From: Anaerolineae bacterium
GTDB taxonomy: Bacteria > Chloroflexota > Anaerolineae > Aggregatilineales > UBA2796
Reading direction: 5' to 3'
DNA length: 64,000 bases
Assembly: GCA_019637555.1 (NCBI GenBank)
Contig: JAHBVK010000012.1
Coordinates: 58,431 to 122,430 of the forward strand
The notes under the pieces were generated by a model, which saw only the letters and a program-made list of their open reading frames with translations, did no database searches and was not told the DNA's origin. The stretch's first letter is position 1. Each line of letters begins with the position of its first letter. The translations under genes were made by a program, and so were the position numbers. This document shows, in pieces, positions 1 through 8,571 of the stretch.

Positions 1-254
1 TCATCCTCGATCAGTAGGATTGATACCATTTAATCCCGTCCTTGCTACTATCAACTGAATCGACAGAGTACGTTGAAAGTAACACATTGGAGCATTTATG
101 AAAATAGTAAACGAATTGCATGATTGCGAATCAATTGCCTTACTGCCAGCCAATCTATTCTATCACAACACTTTTGGCATAACACTAGTCTCAGTTGGCG
201 CGATCAGCGGTCTTGCGGCACAATTAAGATGCGCGACAATCAGGAAACCAAGCC

Positions 255-1622
255 ATGACCGATCCAAGCGTCAGTCGTACTGTTTCCAATTCTGGAGATC
301 GTACTGGAGATCGTCCAGCCCGCCGCCTGCTTCCCGCCTTATTGCGTGTCAATCGCGCTTATAGCGATGCACTCAAAAACGCTGCCTCTCTAAGTGATGT
401 TGAACACAAGTCACTCACTGATGCGCTCACGCAAATCGAGAAAGAGATCGAGTCTGGCAAACTTGATGATCAATCCTTTCCACTTGGATCATTTGATGTG
501 CGGTTAGCTGAATTGGCGAAGGATGCTGCCCGTAAACTCAATTTGGGTCGTGGCTCCGCCGAGCAGATGAGCACTGCGCTAAGACTGTGGTTGCTTGATG
601 AAGTAGATGCGTTGAGCGCCTTAATTGCAGGGTTGCAGAGAGCACTTATTCAGCAAGCAGAGAAGCATGTAGCCACGCTCATGCCCGGCTACTTGAACTT
701 TCGCCCAGTGCAGGTGCTCTCATGCAGTCACTGGTTGCTCAGCTATTTCTGGATGCTGACGCGCGATCAAGAACGTCTCAGCGCTGTGATCGGTCGAACT
801 TCTTCTCTGCCGTTGGGTAGTGGGATCTTGGCTGGCTCACTCTATCGCCTAGATCGTCGTGATCTGGCGCATGCGCTTGATTTTAGTGACGAAAGCCGCA
901 ACAGCATGGACGCCGTTGGCGATCTCGACTTTTGTGCGGAGTTCTTATTTGCAGCGGTATTGCTTGGCGTACATCTCAATAGGTTAGCTGATGACCTATT
1001 AATGTTTGCTAATCCTTCACTTGGCTTTGTGACCATTGATGCCGCTTATGTAGGTCACACATCGCTTGACAGTAATTTCAGTATCAAACCAGAAAAGCAA
1101 GTATCGAGTGTAAATGCTGGTAGTGCACGCCTACTCGGCGAAATGACCGGATTTATTGCAGCGCTACGCACATTACCTGCTGCTTTCTCCGCCGAAACGC
1201 CAGAAAGTCGCCAAGCTGTCTTCGAAGCAAGTGATCTACTTCGTACCATGCTGACTACCCTTGACGGCTCAGTTTCAACGCTGACTATTCATCCTGATCG
1301 CATGTTTGATGCGCTTGAAGAACGGATTCTCGCCAGCGATTTAGTTGATTATCTGGTTGGACGTGGCGAAAGCTATGACCGAGCACACCAAGTCTTGGAA
1401 AAATTATTTGCACGTGCCGAAAATACGGGTAAACCTATCTCCGAAACCGATTTGAGTGATCTGCAAAAAGAGTCCGCTGCATTCGACGCTGATGTATTTG
1501 CCATATTTGACTATTCCCGTTCAGTGGCACAGCGCGCTACGATTGGCGGAACTGCGCCCGCTGCTATTCGCTCTCAGATTCGACAAGCAATGAATTGGTT
1601 AGTGGAAGCAGGTTTGGAATAG
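255..1622 (+). CDS. Argininosuccinate-lyase-family protein, probable pseudoenzyme
   Basis: The 455-residue product has the length and block order of argininosuccinate lyase (fumarase/aspartase superfamily). Recognisable blocks are ALRLWLLDEVD (108-118), MPGY (143-146), SLPLGSGILAG (184-194) and NSMDAVGDLDF (216-226). The functional residues in the family signatures are changed. GRSRNDQ is GRGSAEQ at 98-104, the catalytic-His block MPGYTHLQ is MPGYLNF, and the GSSIMPQKKN loop is replaced by SLDSNFSIKPEK (270-281). The fold is therefore likely kept while lyase activity is probably lost; this is inference. The ATG follows an A-rich stretch with a weak ribosome binding site. ppc starts 75 bases downstream on the same strand. 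No other arginine-biosynthesis gene is in the window. It should not be annotated as functional ArgH. Confidence 0.75.
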   Translation: MTDPSVSRTVSNSGDRTGDRPARRLLPALLRVNRAYSDALKNAASLSDVEHKSLTDALTQIEKEIESGKLDDQSFPLGSFDVRLAELAKDAARKLNLGRGSAEQMSTALRLWLLDEVDALSALIAGLQRALIQQAEKHVATLMPGYLNFRPVQVLSCSHWLLSYFWMLTRDQERLSAVIGRTSSLPLGSGILAGSLYRLDRRDLAHALDFSDESRNSMDAVGDLDFCAEFLFAAVLLGVHLNRLADDLLMFANPSLGFVTIDAAYVGHTSLDSNFSIKPEKQVSSVNAGSARLLGEMTGFIAALRTLPAAFSAETPESRQAVFEASDLLRTMLTTLDGSVSTLTIHPDRMFDALEERILASDLVDYLVGRGESYDRAHQVLEKLFARAENTGKPISETDLSDLQKESAAFDADVFAIFDYSRSVAQRATIGGTAPAAIRSQIRQAMNWLVEAGLE

Positions 1623-1697
1623 GCATAACGCCACGCATATAATCTTAGTGCAAACCAAACCGTCCGCCTGAATTGAATAACACGGATAGGTAATCCT

Positions 1698-4397
1698 ATG
1701 AAACCATTGCGCGAAACTGGCGAATTTCCGAGCGATAGTCTCTCTGCGCTCAGTGGCGATATTCGCTTCCTTGGCTCGTTACTTGGCAAGATCATTCGTG
1801 AGCAGCACGGTGATCAAGCATTCGATTTAGTAGAACGAGTTCGTGGCGTAGCTAAACAGCGCCGCAGCGGTATTTCTGGAGCAGCCGAACAACTCACAGA
1901 AACAATCAACTCTACGAGCATTGAAGAAAAGCGCATTTTAATTAAGGCATTTGGCAACTACTTTCAGCTCATCAACATCGCTGAAGATTTGCAGCGCATC
2001 CGTGTCTTGCGCCAACGAGAAGCTGCCGGGCATCTCAACGAATCACTAGATTCCGCTGTTCATGCACTTCATGAATCTGGACTTTCTGCTGAGCAGGTTC
2101 GTAGTTCGTTAAATCGTATCTGTGTGCGACTGGTGTTGACAGCGCACCCTTCAGAAGCCAAACGCAAAGAAGTTTTGATCAAGCTTCGCCACATTGCACA
2201 AATGATGGCGCGCTACGATGACCGCGAGCGATTGCTGCCACGTGAAAAGAAGCATTTGGAAGCTACCTTACTCGAAGAAATCGAAGAACTGTGGCAAACG
2301 CGTCCAACACGCTCTGTGCGCGCCACTGTCGCTGACGAAGTCGATTTTGGTCTTTTCTTTATCACCTCAGTGATTATGGATTTGGTCGTAGATTTCTACG
2401 CCGAATTACAGGAGACACTCACTAAATACTATCCCGAGGCGGACTGGTCTGAACTGCCTACACCCATTCGCTATGCTTCGTGGATCGGTGGTGATCGAGA
2501 TGGTAATCCCAACGTCACCAGCGACGTAACATGGCAGACACTGGAAACACAGCGCAACCTGGCGCGCAAAGTCTACATCGACGAGATCAATATTTTGCTC
2601 GATCATCTGACACAGGCAGTAGACGAAGTCTCCGTCGATAATGACCTGCGTGACCTCGTTGCCACTTCCAGTAATGGCACGAGTCGTTATCCCGGCGAAG
2701 TTTATCGTCAAATGTTGCTGATGATCCGTAACAGTCTGGACAAAGGTTGGTATCGTACAGGTTCGGTTTTGTTGCAAGATTTGCTCAAAATCGATCAGAG
2801 CCTCCGCCATAATAAGGGCTTACATGTAGCGGAAGGGGCACTCAAACGCCTGATCCAGAAAGTGCGAGTCTTCGGGCTGCATCTCGTTCCTTTAGATGTG
2901 CGCGAAGATGCCAATCGCAACGCACAGGCGTTGCACGAAATCTTTGCTGCTTACGGTATGTCTGAAGACTATCTTGGATTGAACGAGGCTGAAAAACAAC
3001 GCTTGCTCACCCAGGAAATCGCCTCACCTCGCCCGTTATTTCCCGGCGAGCCTAAATTCAGCGATGCAACCAATGAGGTTATCTCCACGTGGCGCATGAT
3101 CGCACGTGCCCATCGCGAGTACGGCACGGAAGTGATCGACACGGTAATCAGCAGCATGTCGCAGAATGCCAGCGATGTTTTGGCGATGTTGCTCTTGGCA
3201 CACGAAGTTGGCATCCATCATGATGTCGATATCGTGCCGCTGTTCGAGACAATTGACGACTTACATGGTGCCCAAGAGATCATGATAACGCTGTTCGCTA
3301 ATCCTCAGTACGCGCGGCACCTCGAAGCACGCGGCAAGCGGCAGCAGATCATGATTGGCTACTCCGATAGCAATAAGGATGGTGGATATATTGCTTCCAA
3401 CTGGGGCTTATACACAGCCCAACGCGAACTGGCGGAGTTGTGTGAACGCGAAGGTATAATGTTGGAATTGTTTCATGGACGTGGCGGCAGCATCGGGCGC
3501 GGTGGTGGACCGACCAACCAAGCGATCCTTTCTCAACCTCCTGACTCGATGAAAGGGAGGATCAAGATCACCGAGCAAGGCGAAGTTATTGCCTATCGCT
3601 ATAGCAATCCTGATATCGCTCGCCGCCATCTTCACAATGTGATGCACGCTATGCTGCTGTCACTAGGCGGAGTCTCCCGCATTGAGGCGCAGTCAGATTG
3701 GTTACAGGCAATGGACGAGTTGAGTGAAGTCGGCAGGCAAGCGTATCGGCAGTTTGTCTACGAAACTCCCGGTTTCCTTGAATATTGGCAAGCAGCTACT
3801 CCAATCGATGAACTTAGCAGCCTTCCGATCAGTTCTCGTCCTGCGAAACGTCGCGGTGGTGGATTCTCGGGTCTACGGGCAATTCCTTGGGTCTTTTCAT
3901 GGATGCAGAGCCGTGCCATTATCCCCAGTTGGTATGGCGTGGGAACTGCCTTGGAGCATTTTATCACTGACCATAAGGATGGACTGGCAATCTTGCAGCA
4001 CATGTACACGGATTGGCCCTTTTTCAAGGCGCTTATCGAGAATGTACAGCTCGATGTGGCGAAAGCAGATATGGGCATCGCCTCATTGTATGCCTCGTTG
4101 GTCAAGGACCCTGCTCTCCGTGATCGCATCTTTGAGCAGATGAAGACCGAGCATGAGCGCGCTTGTGACATGATCTGTAAAGTCACAGGGCAACGCGAAC
4201 TCCTTAGCAGCACACCGGTAATGCAGCGATCGATCGAACGCCGCAACCCCTATGTTGATCCGCTAAACTTCATTCAGGTCGCGTTGTTACGAACGCTACG
4301 TGTTTCCGAGCCGGATTCAGCGGATTATGATACAGCTTTGAACGCAGTACTAACTACAGTGAATGCCATCGCTGCAGGGATGAAGACGACAGGCTAG
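1698..4397 (+). CDS. ppc: Phosphoenolpyruvate carboxylase
   Basis: This 899-residue cytoplasmic enzyme carboxylates PEP with bicarbonate to oxaloacetate and replenishes the TCA cycle. The length is normal for bacterial PEPC. Family hallmarks are present: VLTAHPSEAKRKEVL with the catalytic His, GGDRDGNPNVT, GYSDSNKDGGYIASNWGLY, the mobile loop HGRGGSIGRGGGPTNQAI, RNPYVDPLNFIQVALLR, and the C-terminal NAIAAGMKTTG that closes the active site. The start ATG is the first in frame after the upstream ASL-like gene. It converges on the SRPBCC gene, and the two stop codons share a CTAG tetranucleotide. Nothing looks truncated. Confidence 0.97.
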   Translation: MKPLRETGEFPSDSLSALSGDIRFLGSLLGKIIREQHGDQAFDLVERVRGVAKQRRSGISGAAEQLTETINSTSIEEKRILIKAFGNYFQLINIAEDLQRIRVLRQREAAGHLNESLDSAVHALHESGLSAEQVRSSLNRICVRLVLTAHPSEAKRKEVLIKLRHIAQMMARYDDRERLLPREKKHLEATLLEEIEELWQTRPTRSVRATVADEVDFGLFFITSVIMDLVVDFYAELQETLTKYYPEADWSELPTPIRYASWIGGDRDGNPNVTSDVTWQTLETQRNLARKVYIDEINILLDHLTQAVDEVSVDNDLRDLVATSSNGTSRYPGEVYRQMLLMIRNSLDKGWYRTGSVLLQDLLKIDQSLRHNKGLHVAEGALKRLIQKVRVFGLHLVPLDVREDANRNAQALHEIFAAYGMSEDYLGLNEAEKQRLLTQEIASPRPLFPGEPKFSDATNEVISTWRMIARAHREYGTEVIDTVISSMSQNASDVLAMLLLAHEVGIHHDVDIVPLFETIDDLHGAQEIMITLFANPQYARHLEARGKRQQIMIGYSDSNKDGGYIASNWGLYTAQRELAELCEREGIMLELFHGRGGSIGRGGGPTNQAILSQPPDSMKGRIKITEQGEVIAYRYSNPDIARRHLHNVMHAMLLSLGGVSRIEAQSDWLQAMDELSEVGRQAYRQFVYETPGFLEYWQAATPIDELSSLPISSRPAKRRGGGFSGLRAIPWVFSWMQSRAIIPSWYGVGTALEHFITDHKDGLAILQHMYTDWPFFKALIENVQLDVAKADMGIASLYASLVKDPALRDRIFEQMKTEHERACDMICKVTGQRELLSSTPVMQRSIERRNPYVDPLNFIQVALLRTLRVSEPDSADYDTALNAVLTTVNAIAAGMKTTG

Positions 4398-4879
4398 TGA
4401 GATGCGCTTGTGAGACGAGCCAACATACGATACGTCTTGGCTCGTCTAAATAAAAATAAAAAGGCAATCGCTGGATAACCAACAAGCCATGTTAGTAAGC
4501 TGCCAACTTTACCGCCGAGCAGTTCAAAGCGGGCATCATCAGTAATCGTGCTGGTGTTATCACCAAGTCCGCGGAAGGTATGGCGGTGTGTCCACAAATG
4601 AAATGGGCTGCTAATCGCGCGATCTACAAATCCGCATTCTTGCAACTCTTGGTTATAAGGCGTGAACTCGTCATAAACAGCATGCCATACAGCGCCAATC
4701 GGACCAACGCCTAATCGAAAACTCAACTCCGATCCTTGTCTTAATGGTTCGTCGAGATGCAATATTGTCACTTGAACTGGTGGTGGCGTCAGTTCCTTAA
4801 GTGCGCTTGGATCTTCGTGCATCTGCCACACAATGCTCAACGGAGCACGAACACGAAACGTATGTGTAAACCTAGCCAT
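4394..4879 (-). CDS. SRPBCC (START/polyketide-cyclase-like) domain protein
   Basis: The 161-residue protein begins FTHTFRVRAPLSIVWQMHEDPSALKELTPP, a typical SRPBCC opening in which the first strand is followed by the VW and P-x-LT elements. The middle contains FVDRAISSPFHLWTHRHTF, where ligand-binding helix-grip proteins carry a hydrophobic cavity. A hydrophobic segment near residues 125-147 may be the long C-terminal helix or a membrane contact. Ligand and role cannot be read from sequence. It lies between ppc (convergent, 4-base overlap) and the MerR-like gene, 23 bases downstream of the latter on the same strand, so it may be co-transcribed with it. Confidence 0.7.
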   Translation of the reverse strand: MARFTHTFRVRAPLSIVWQMHEDPSALKELTPPPVQVTILHLDEPLRQGSELSFRLGVGPIGAVWHAVYDEFTPYNQELQECGFVDRAISSPFHLWTHRHTFRGLGDNTSTITDDARFELLGGKVGSLLTWLVGYPAIAFLFLFRRAKTYRMLARLTSASH

Positions 4880-4902
4880 GAATTACCCCGGCGGCTGTCA
4901 AC

Positions 4903-5982
4903 CTAACTTGTTGTACGAATTGCTTCACGCTGTGCGGTATGCCTCGCCTTACGACTGAACGGTGAGCGGACGCTGTGGAAGAGTTCGCGTACTACCTGCC
5001 GTAAATCGTCGCCCCAATAGTCAATGTGCGTTATTCGCTGTCCATTGAGCACATCAAACTTCATGGCACCCTTACCACAGCAAATCAACCAGATCGGTAC
5101 CCCTGCTTGATCCAGTATTACGGGTAGTTCAGCCAAACGCGCCGCATTCTCTATATTGTCTGCGTAGAATATCACCGTTACGGCGTTGATGCCGTTTGCC
5201 TCCTCAGCAACGATCTGCGTTCCGGTCTCGTCGTACAAAAGAATCGTGGCTGCCATTAATCCACTTCGCCGTAACAGCGCGTTGAGAATGAGTAGTTCTA
5301 GTTCGGTGCGTTCATCTGCAAAACCAACTAACAATATAGCACGCTTGGAGTATATGATTGGCGTCGCTTGCAACAAGATGGTAATGCGGCGTTTGATCGT
5401 GTTGCTCGCCATATTTTCCGCCACGATAGTGGCAATTCCAGCGGTAACTTCCTGATCAATTGTATCTAGAACACCCATCAGGATTGTGGTCAGCACAGTT
5501 TCAGGAGTGTATAGGGCAAAAGCTTCTGTGATCAGTGTATCAGCACGGGATTCGTCCAGATCCAGTAGCGCGTCCGCGATATTCTGGATGAGCACTTCCG
5601 GCGAACGTGGATCGGTTGTCGCAGTTAGGATTGGTTGAAGTGGTGATCGAATCGCTAATTCCTGATCGCCTTGCAGAATTGGCATCAACTGCTGCACAGC
5701 ATAACTAATGGAAAGTCCGCTGTTCGTCTGTTGGAGTAACCAGTCCAGAATGGCAATGTCGCGCTCGGAATACAGGCGGTAACCTTGCACAGATCGATGA
5801 GGCGAAGGCAATCCATAGCGCCTTTCCCATGCACGCAGCGTTGTCGCGGTGATGCCAGTTCGCAGACACACCGCTTTGACGTTATACGCTGGCTGGTCCG
5901 ATAAAGTGGAAAACTTTACCTTGCTGCCTTGTGATTCCATACGCTCAGCTTTGTAACCATGTCTCGTCTCTGACGATTTCAA
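4903..5982 (-). CDS. MerR-type regulator with degenerate B12-binding fold (CarH/LitR-like)
   Basis: The N-terminal part (about 31-100) is a MerR helix-turn-helix: AYNVKAVCLRTGITATTLRAWERRYGLPSPHRS, then GYRLYSERDI. The remainder resembles the helical plus Rossmann cobalamin module of light-sensing CarH/LitR repressors. The ligands are missing. The E-x-H-x-x-G motif that supplies the lower-axial His is DERTELEL (223-230), and the upper-face EH pair is EN (189-190). B12 binding and photoreception are therefore unlikely, which is inference. The listed start is a TTG; an ATG at 5940 is an alternative and leaves the HTH intact. Two palindromes and a promoter lie just upstream, which suggests autoregulation. 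Confidence 0.8.
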   Translation of the reverse strand: MKSSETRHGYKAERMESQGSKVKFSTLSDQPAYNVKAVCLRTGITATTLRAWERRYGLPSPHRSVQGYRLYSERDIAILDWLLQQTNSGLSISYAVQQLMPILQGDQELAIRSPLQPILTATTDPRSPEVLIQNIADALLDLDESRADTLITEAFALYTPETVLTTILMGVLDTIDQEVTAGIATIVAENMASNTIKRRITILLQATPIIYSKRAILLVGFADERTELELLILNALLRRSGLMAATILLYDETGTQIVAEEANGINAVTVIFYADNIENAARLAELPVILDQAGVPIWLICCGKGAMKFDVLNGQRITHIDYWGDDLRQVVRELFHSVRSPFSRKARHTAQREAIRTTS

Positions 5983-6006
5983 AGACTGAGCGAAGTTTAG
6001 CAGAAT

Positions 6007-6059
6007 CTCAAAACTTGAGCAATCTTTTATAATGTTTTGTATTAACTTTGTGCAAAGTT
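6007..6059. promoter_or_regulatory. Two palindromes flanking the MerR-gene promoter (candidate operators)
   Basis: CTCAA-AAC-TTGAG (6007-6019) covers the expected start of transcription. AACTTTG-TG-CAAAGTT (6044-6059), a perfect 7-bp dyad, covers the -35 box. Paired dyads around the promoter of a regulator gene are typical of autoregulation. Binding by the MerR-like protein is inference. Confidence 0.45.
6026..6055 (-). promoter_or_regulatory. Sigma70-type promoter of the MerR-like gene
   Basis: On the minus strand TTGCAC (6055-6050) is followed after 18 bases by TATAAA (6031-6026). This places a transcript start near 6019, compatible with the TTG start at 5982. The -35 box lies inside the 6044-6059 palindrome. 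Confidence 0.5.
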
Positions 6060-6069
6060 GACGAGTGGG

Positions 6070-6906
6070 CTACTCCAGCGTCAAACTTAGGCGATAGACC
6101 TCACGACGATCCCACTGAGCATGCGAGGCAACTGTCTTAGCAGCTTCTTTACGTGGAATTCCCTTTAGTAATTGTTCTCCCAACGCTGCTAATACCTGAT
6201 CTTCTGTCCACTTCTCTGCGATTGTCGTTGTTGTGTCACCCGCAATCACCAGCGTAATCTCGCCGCGCGGTTCGACTACTTCGAAATGTGCGATTACCTT
6301 ACTCACGCTTCCACGCCGGAACTCCTCGTGAAACTTGGTCAATTCACGCGCTACCACGATCTGACGATCTCCCAATACTTCATAGATTGCACGTAGTGTA
6401 TCTCTGAGGCGATTAGGACTTTCGTAAGCAATTAGGGTGTCGCGTTCGTTTGCCAACTCCGCGAGGAAATCCCGCAGCGATTTATCCTTGCGTGGTAGAA
6501 ACCCAACATACTTGAAACCGTCCGTTGGCAATCCTGAGCCGACTAGTGCAGTGATCACCGCTGATGCTCCGGGCAGTGGCACAATGTTGATTCCACGATC
6601 TAGCGCCTCGCGGATCAGTTCATAGCCTGGATCGGAAATCCCCGGTGTACCCGCATCGGAAACCAGAGCGACATCGCCTTCTGCGAGAGCCTCGAAGATA
6701 CGATCTAGTTTCGTCAGCTTGTTATGCTCATGGTAGCTGGTGAGTGGCGTGTCAATCTGGTAGCGATCCAGCAGTTTGTGCGTGGTGCGCGTATCTTCGG
6801 CAGCGATCAACTTCACTTCGCGCAGAATACGCAGTGCACGTAGCGTAATATCTTCCAGATTTCCTAATGGAGTCGGCACAATATAAAGCGTGAACAGATC
6901 GGACAT
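6070..6906 (-). CDS. rsmI: 16S rRNA (cytidine1402-2'-O)-methyltransferase
   Basis: RsmI 2'-O-methylates C1402 in the ribosomal P-site decoding region of 16S rRNA, using SAM. The 278-residue product matches the family in length and motifs: LYIVPTPLGNLEDITLRAL at the N-terminus, AAEDTRTTHKLL, SYHEHNK, ALVSDAGTPGISDPGYELI, and PLPGASAVITALVGSGLP. These belong to the tetrapyrrole-methylase-type SAM fold. The C-terminal helical part (ILRKEAAKTVASH-like) is complete. It starts 8 bases after the stop of the TP-rich membrane protein on the same strand, so the two are probably co-transcribed. Confidence 0.95.
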   Translation of the reverse strand: MSDLFTLYIVPTPLGNLEDITLRALRILREVKLIAAEDTRTTHKLLDRYQIDTPLTSYHEHNKLTKLDRIFEALAEGDVALVSDAGTPGISDPGYELIREALDRGINIVPLPGASAVITALVGSGLPTDGFKYVGFLPRKDKSLRDFLAELANERDTLIAYESPNRLRDTLRAIYEVLGDRQIVVARELTKFHEEFRRGSVSKVIAHFEVVEPRGEITLVIAGDTTTTIAEKWTEDQVLAALGEQLLKGIPRKEAAKTVASHAQWDRREVYRLSLTLE

Positions 6907-6914
6907 AACGGCGC

Positions 6915-7835
6915 CTAGTAACCGTGATTTTGAGCGAAACTGATCACGAGTATATTTTCCTCGCAGGTATCACGGGTAACCACTAATAAGTCTTCACTCA
7001 CGACTTGTCCGGTTCGCCCCAACAAGCGTACTGTGTATTGACTTACTTCAGGTGTGGTGCCAAGGAAGATCTCAAAACCACTCTCGCCAAAGCGCGGTTG
7101 TTCTCCGCTAAAATGGACTTCGTCAATAGAATCGTCGGCACTGGTGATTCGAACTGCCAACCCCTTGATCGGAATGCCCTGTGTATCCACTACTGATCCG
7201 GCGATACTCTGCCAAGCGCAGCCATCGTTTGTCGCGTTCTGCTGATAAGCGATGCTGGCGGTGAAAGGTCGCGGTGAGCGAGTAAATTGTGGTGGAGCGG
7301 TCGCCGCTACTTCTGCACCCGCCGTGTCAGTTGCGCCAGTGCTAAATACAGGCGTGAAAGTCGCTGTAGGTGTGGCGGATGGGGTTTGTGTCGGTGTCTG
7401 GGATGCGGTTGGCGTCGGGACCGTTGGCGTCGGTGGTTCCGGCGTAAAGGTGATCGACGGCACTAACGTGGGCAGTGGAGTTTCGGTGATCGGCACGAAA
7501 ATGATCAGGTTCGTTGGCGGTGGCAGCGGATTCAACGGTGTATGCGGATTAGCGATCAACAAGATCGTCATTGAGGCAATGAGTATGGTCATCAGCAGAA
7601 ACAACGCGGTAAAGACATCGGCGCAGCCGTAACCGCGTCTTACGGGTGCTGCGGACGGCTCGGCGGGCGCGTAATCTTCGTAGACCCGCTCCGCTTGTGG
7701 CGCGAGGCGTCGTGTGCCTACCGGAACTGGTGCTTCTGGTTCTTCGGCAGCCCAGTCGTCAGCTTCGAGATCCGCGTCGCCATCGACATCCGGCTCAAAA
7801 TATTCGTCGTCGTACTCGTCGTTTCTATTCGTCAT
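6915..7835 (-). CDS. Single-pass membrane protein with TP-rich stalk and extracytoplasmic beta domain
   Basis: The 306-residue protein has an acidic, disordered cytoplasmic N-terminus (DDEYFEPDVDGDADLEADD). One membrane helix follows near residues 75-95 (VFTALFLLMTILIASMTILLIA). A Thr/Pro-rich stalk covers about 110-165. The C-terminal domain (about 195-306) reads like a carboxypeptidase-regulatory or Ig-like beta sandwich (GSVVDTQGIPIKGLAVRI). The stalk and domain should lie outside the membrane. No catalytic motif is visible. It is upstream of rsmI in the same operon and divergent from ECF sigma pair 1. The function is unknown. Confidence 0.65.
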   Translation of the reverse strand: MTNRNDEYDDEYFEPDVDGDADLEADDWAAEEPEAPVPVGTRRLAPQAERVYEDYAPAEPSAAPVRRGYGCADVFTALFLLMTILIASMTILLIANPHTPLNPLPPPTNLIIFVPITETPLPTLVPSITFTPEPPTPTVPTPTASQTPTQTPSATPTATFTPVFSTGATDTAGAEVAATAPPQFTRSPRPFTASIAYQQNATNDGCAWQSIAGSVVDTQGIPIKGLAVRITSADDSIDEVHFSGEQPRFGESGFEIFLGTTPEVSQYTVRLLGRTGQVVSEDLLVVTRDTCEENILVISFAQNHGY

Positions 7836-7895
7836 AGCGGGCTACATTATCCGCATTGCTGGCAGAACGCGCAACCTTAACCTTGAATCCATATG

Positions 7896-7922
7896 GGAAC
7901 CCGGCTAGAACCAGCGGTGTAC
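7896..7922 (+). promoter_or_regulatory. Candidate ECF-type promoter upstream of sigma gene 1
   Basis: GGAACC (7896-7901), then 15 bases, then GTGTAC (7917-7922). The same arrangement, GGAACC-N15-GTGTCT, precedes the ECF gene at 62165. GGAAC is the common -35 core of ECF-sigma promoters, so autoregulation is plausible. Confidence 0.45.
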
Positions 7923-7998
7923 TCTGGATCACAGTGCCAAATTAGCAGAGCGTGGATCGTGAAGTGACGGTCATCGTATCGTGGCGTACAATGGGGGC

Positions 7999-8571
7999 AT
8001 GACGGAGTCCAATCTGATCTATGCCGCCAGACAAGGTGATGATAGCGCGTGGGATGCGTTAGTAATGCAGCATCAGCAGGCGATATTTCGCTTTGCCTGT
8101 TTGCTGATGCAAGATTCACAGGAAGCAGAGGATGTAGCGCAAGAAACCTTTATTCGTGCCTATCGCTTTTTGCCGCAGTTCGATCCAGCCCGCAAGTGGC
8201 GCTCGTGGTTGCTTGGCATCTGCGCCAACGTTGCACGCAACCGCCAACGTTCGATCAGCCGCTACTGGACGCACCTGCGCTCGATGGCGCGACAACAAGT
8301 TAACGACGCCCACAGCGATGATCCTGCTGCGCAAGATGCCGATGTTCAACTACTGCGTCAAGCTATCGCCAAACTGGAAGCAGTGGATCAAGAGATCGTC
8401 TATCTGCGCTACTTCCTTGATCTCAGTGTGGAGGAGACGGCAGAGGCGCTCAAGGTGGCAACTGGCACGGTGAAATCGCGGCTGCATCGGGCACTAACGC
8501 GGCTGCGCGGCATCTTACAGCGCGATTTTCCGGTACTATGGGAAGAAAGGGGGCAGCATGAACAGCAATAA
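7999..8571 (+). CDS. ECF-family RNA polymerase sigma factor (pair 1)
   Basis: From the ATG at 7999 the product is about 190 residues. Region 2 reads FACLLMQDSQEAEDVAQETFIRAYRFL and WRSWLLGICANVARNRQR. Region 4 reads LEAVDQEIVYLRYFLDLSVEETAEAL followed by the recognition helix VATGTVKSRLHRAL. A GTG at 7981 would add six residues, but the ATG lies behind a G-rich sequence and gives the usual N-terminus MTESNLIYAARQGDDSAW. The downstream gene overlaps by 14 bases, encodes a membrane protein and is the likely anti-sigma factor. A GGAACC-type promoter lies upstream. Confidence 0.9.
   Translation: MTESNLIYAARQGDDSAWDALVMQHQQAIFRFACLLMQDSQEAEDVAQETFIRAYRFLPQFDPARKWRSWLLGICANVARNRQRSISRYWTHLRSMARQQVNDAHSDDPAAQDADVQLLRQAIAKLEAVDQEIVYLRYFLDLSVEETAEALKVATGTVKSRLHRALTRLRGILQRDFPVLWEERGQHEQQ

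Noticed and set aside
98..364. 88-residue frame before the ASL-like gene with a fair ribosome binding site
   Set aside because: Its second half lies inside the ASL-like gene in another frame and has low-complexity Ser/Arg content. The first half has no recognisable motif.
7252..7632. Open frame antisense to the TP-rich membrane protein
   Set aside because: Its Val/Gly-rich repeats are the complement of Thr/Pro codons. The same artefact occurs opposite the other TP-rich linkers (25305-26276, 27418-27732, 62902-63429).
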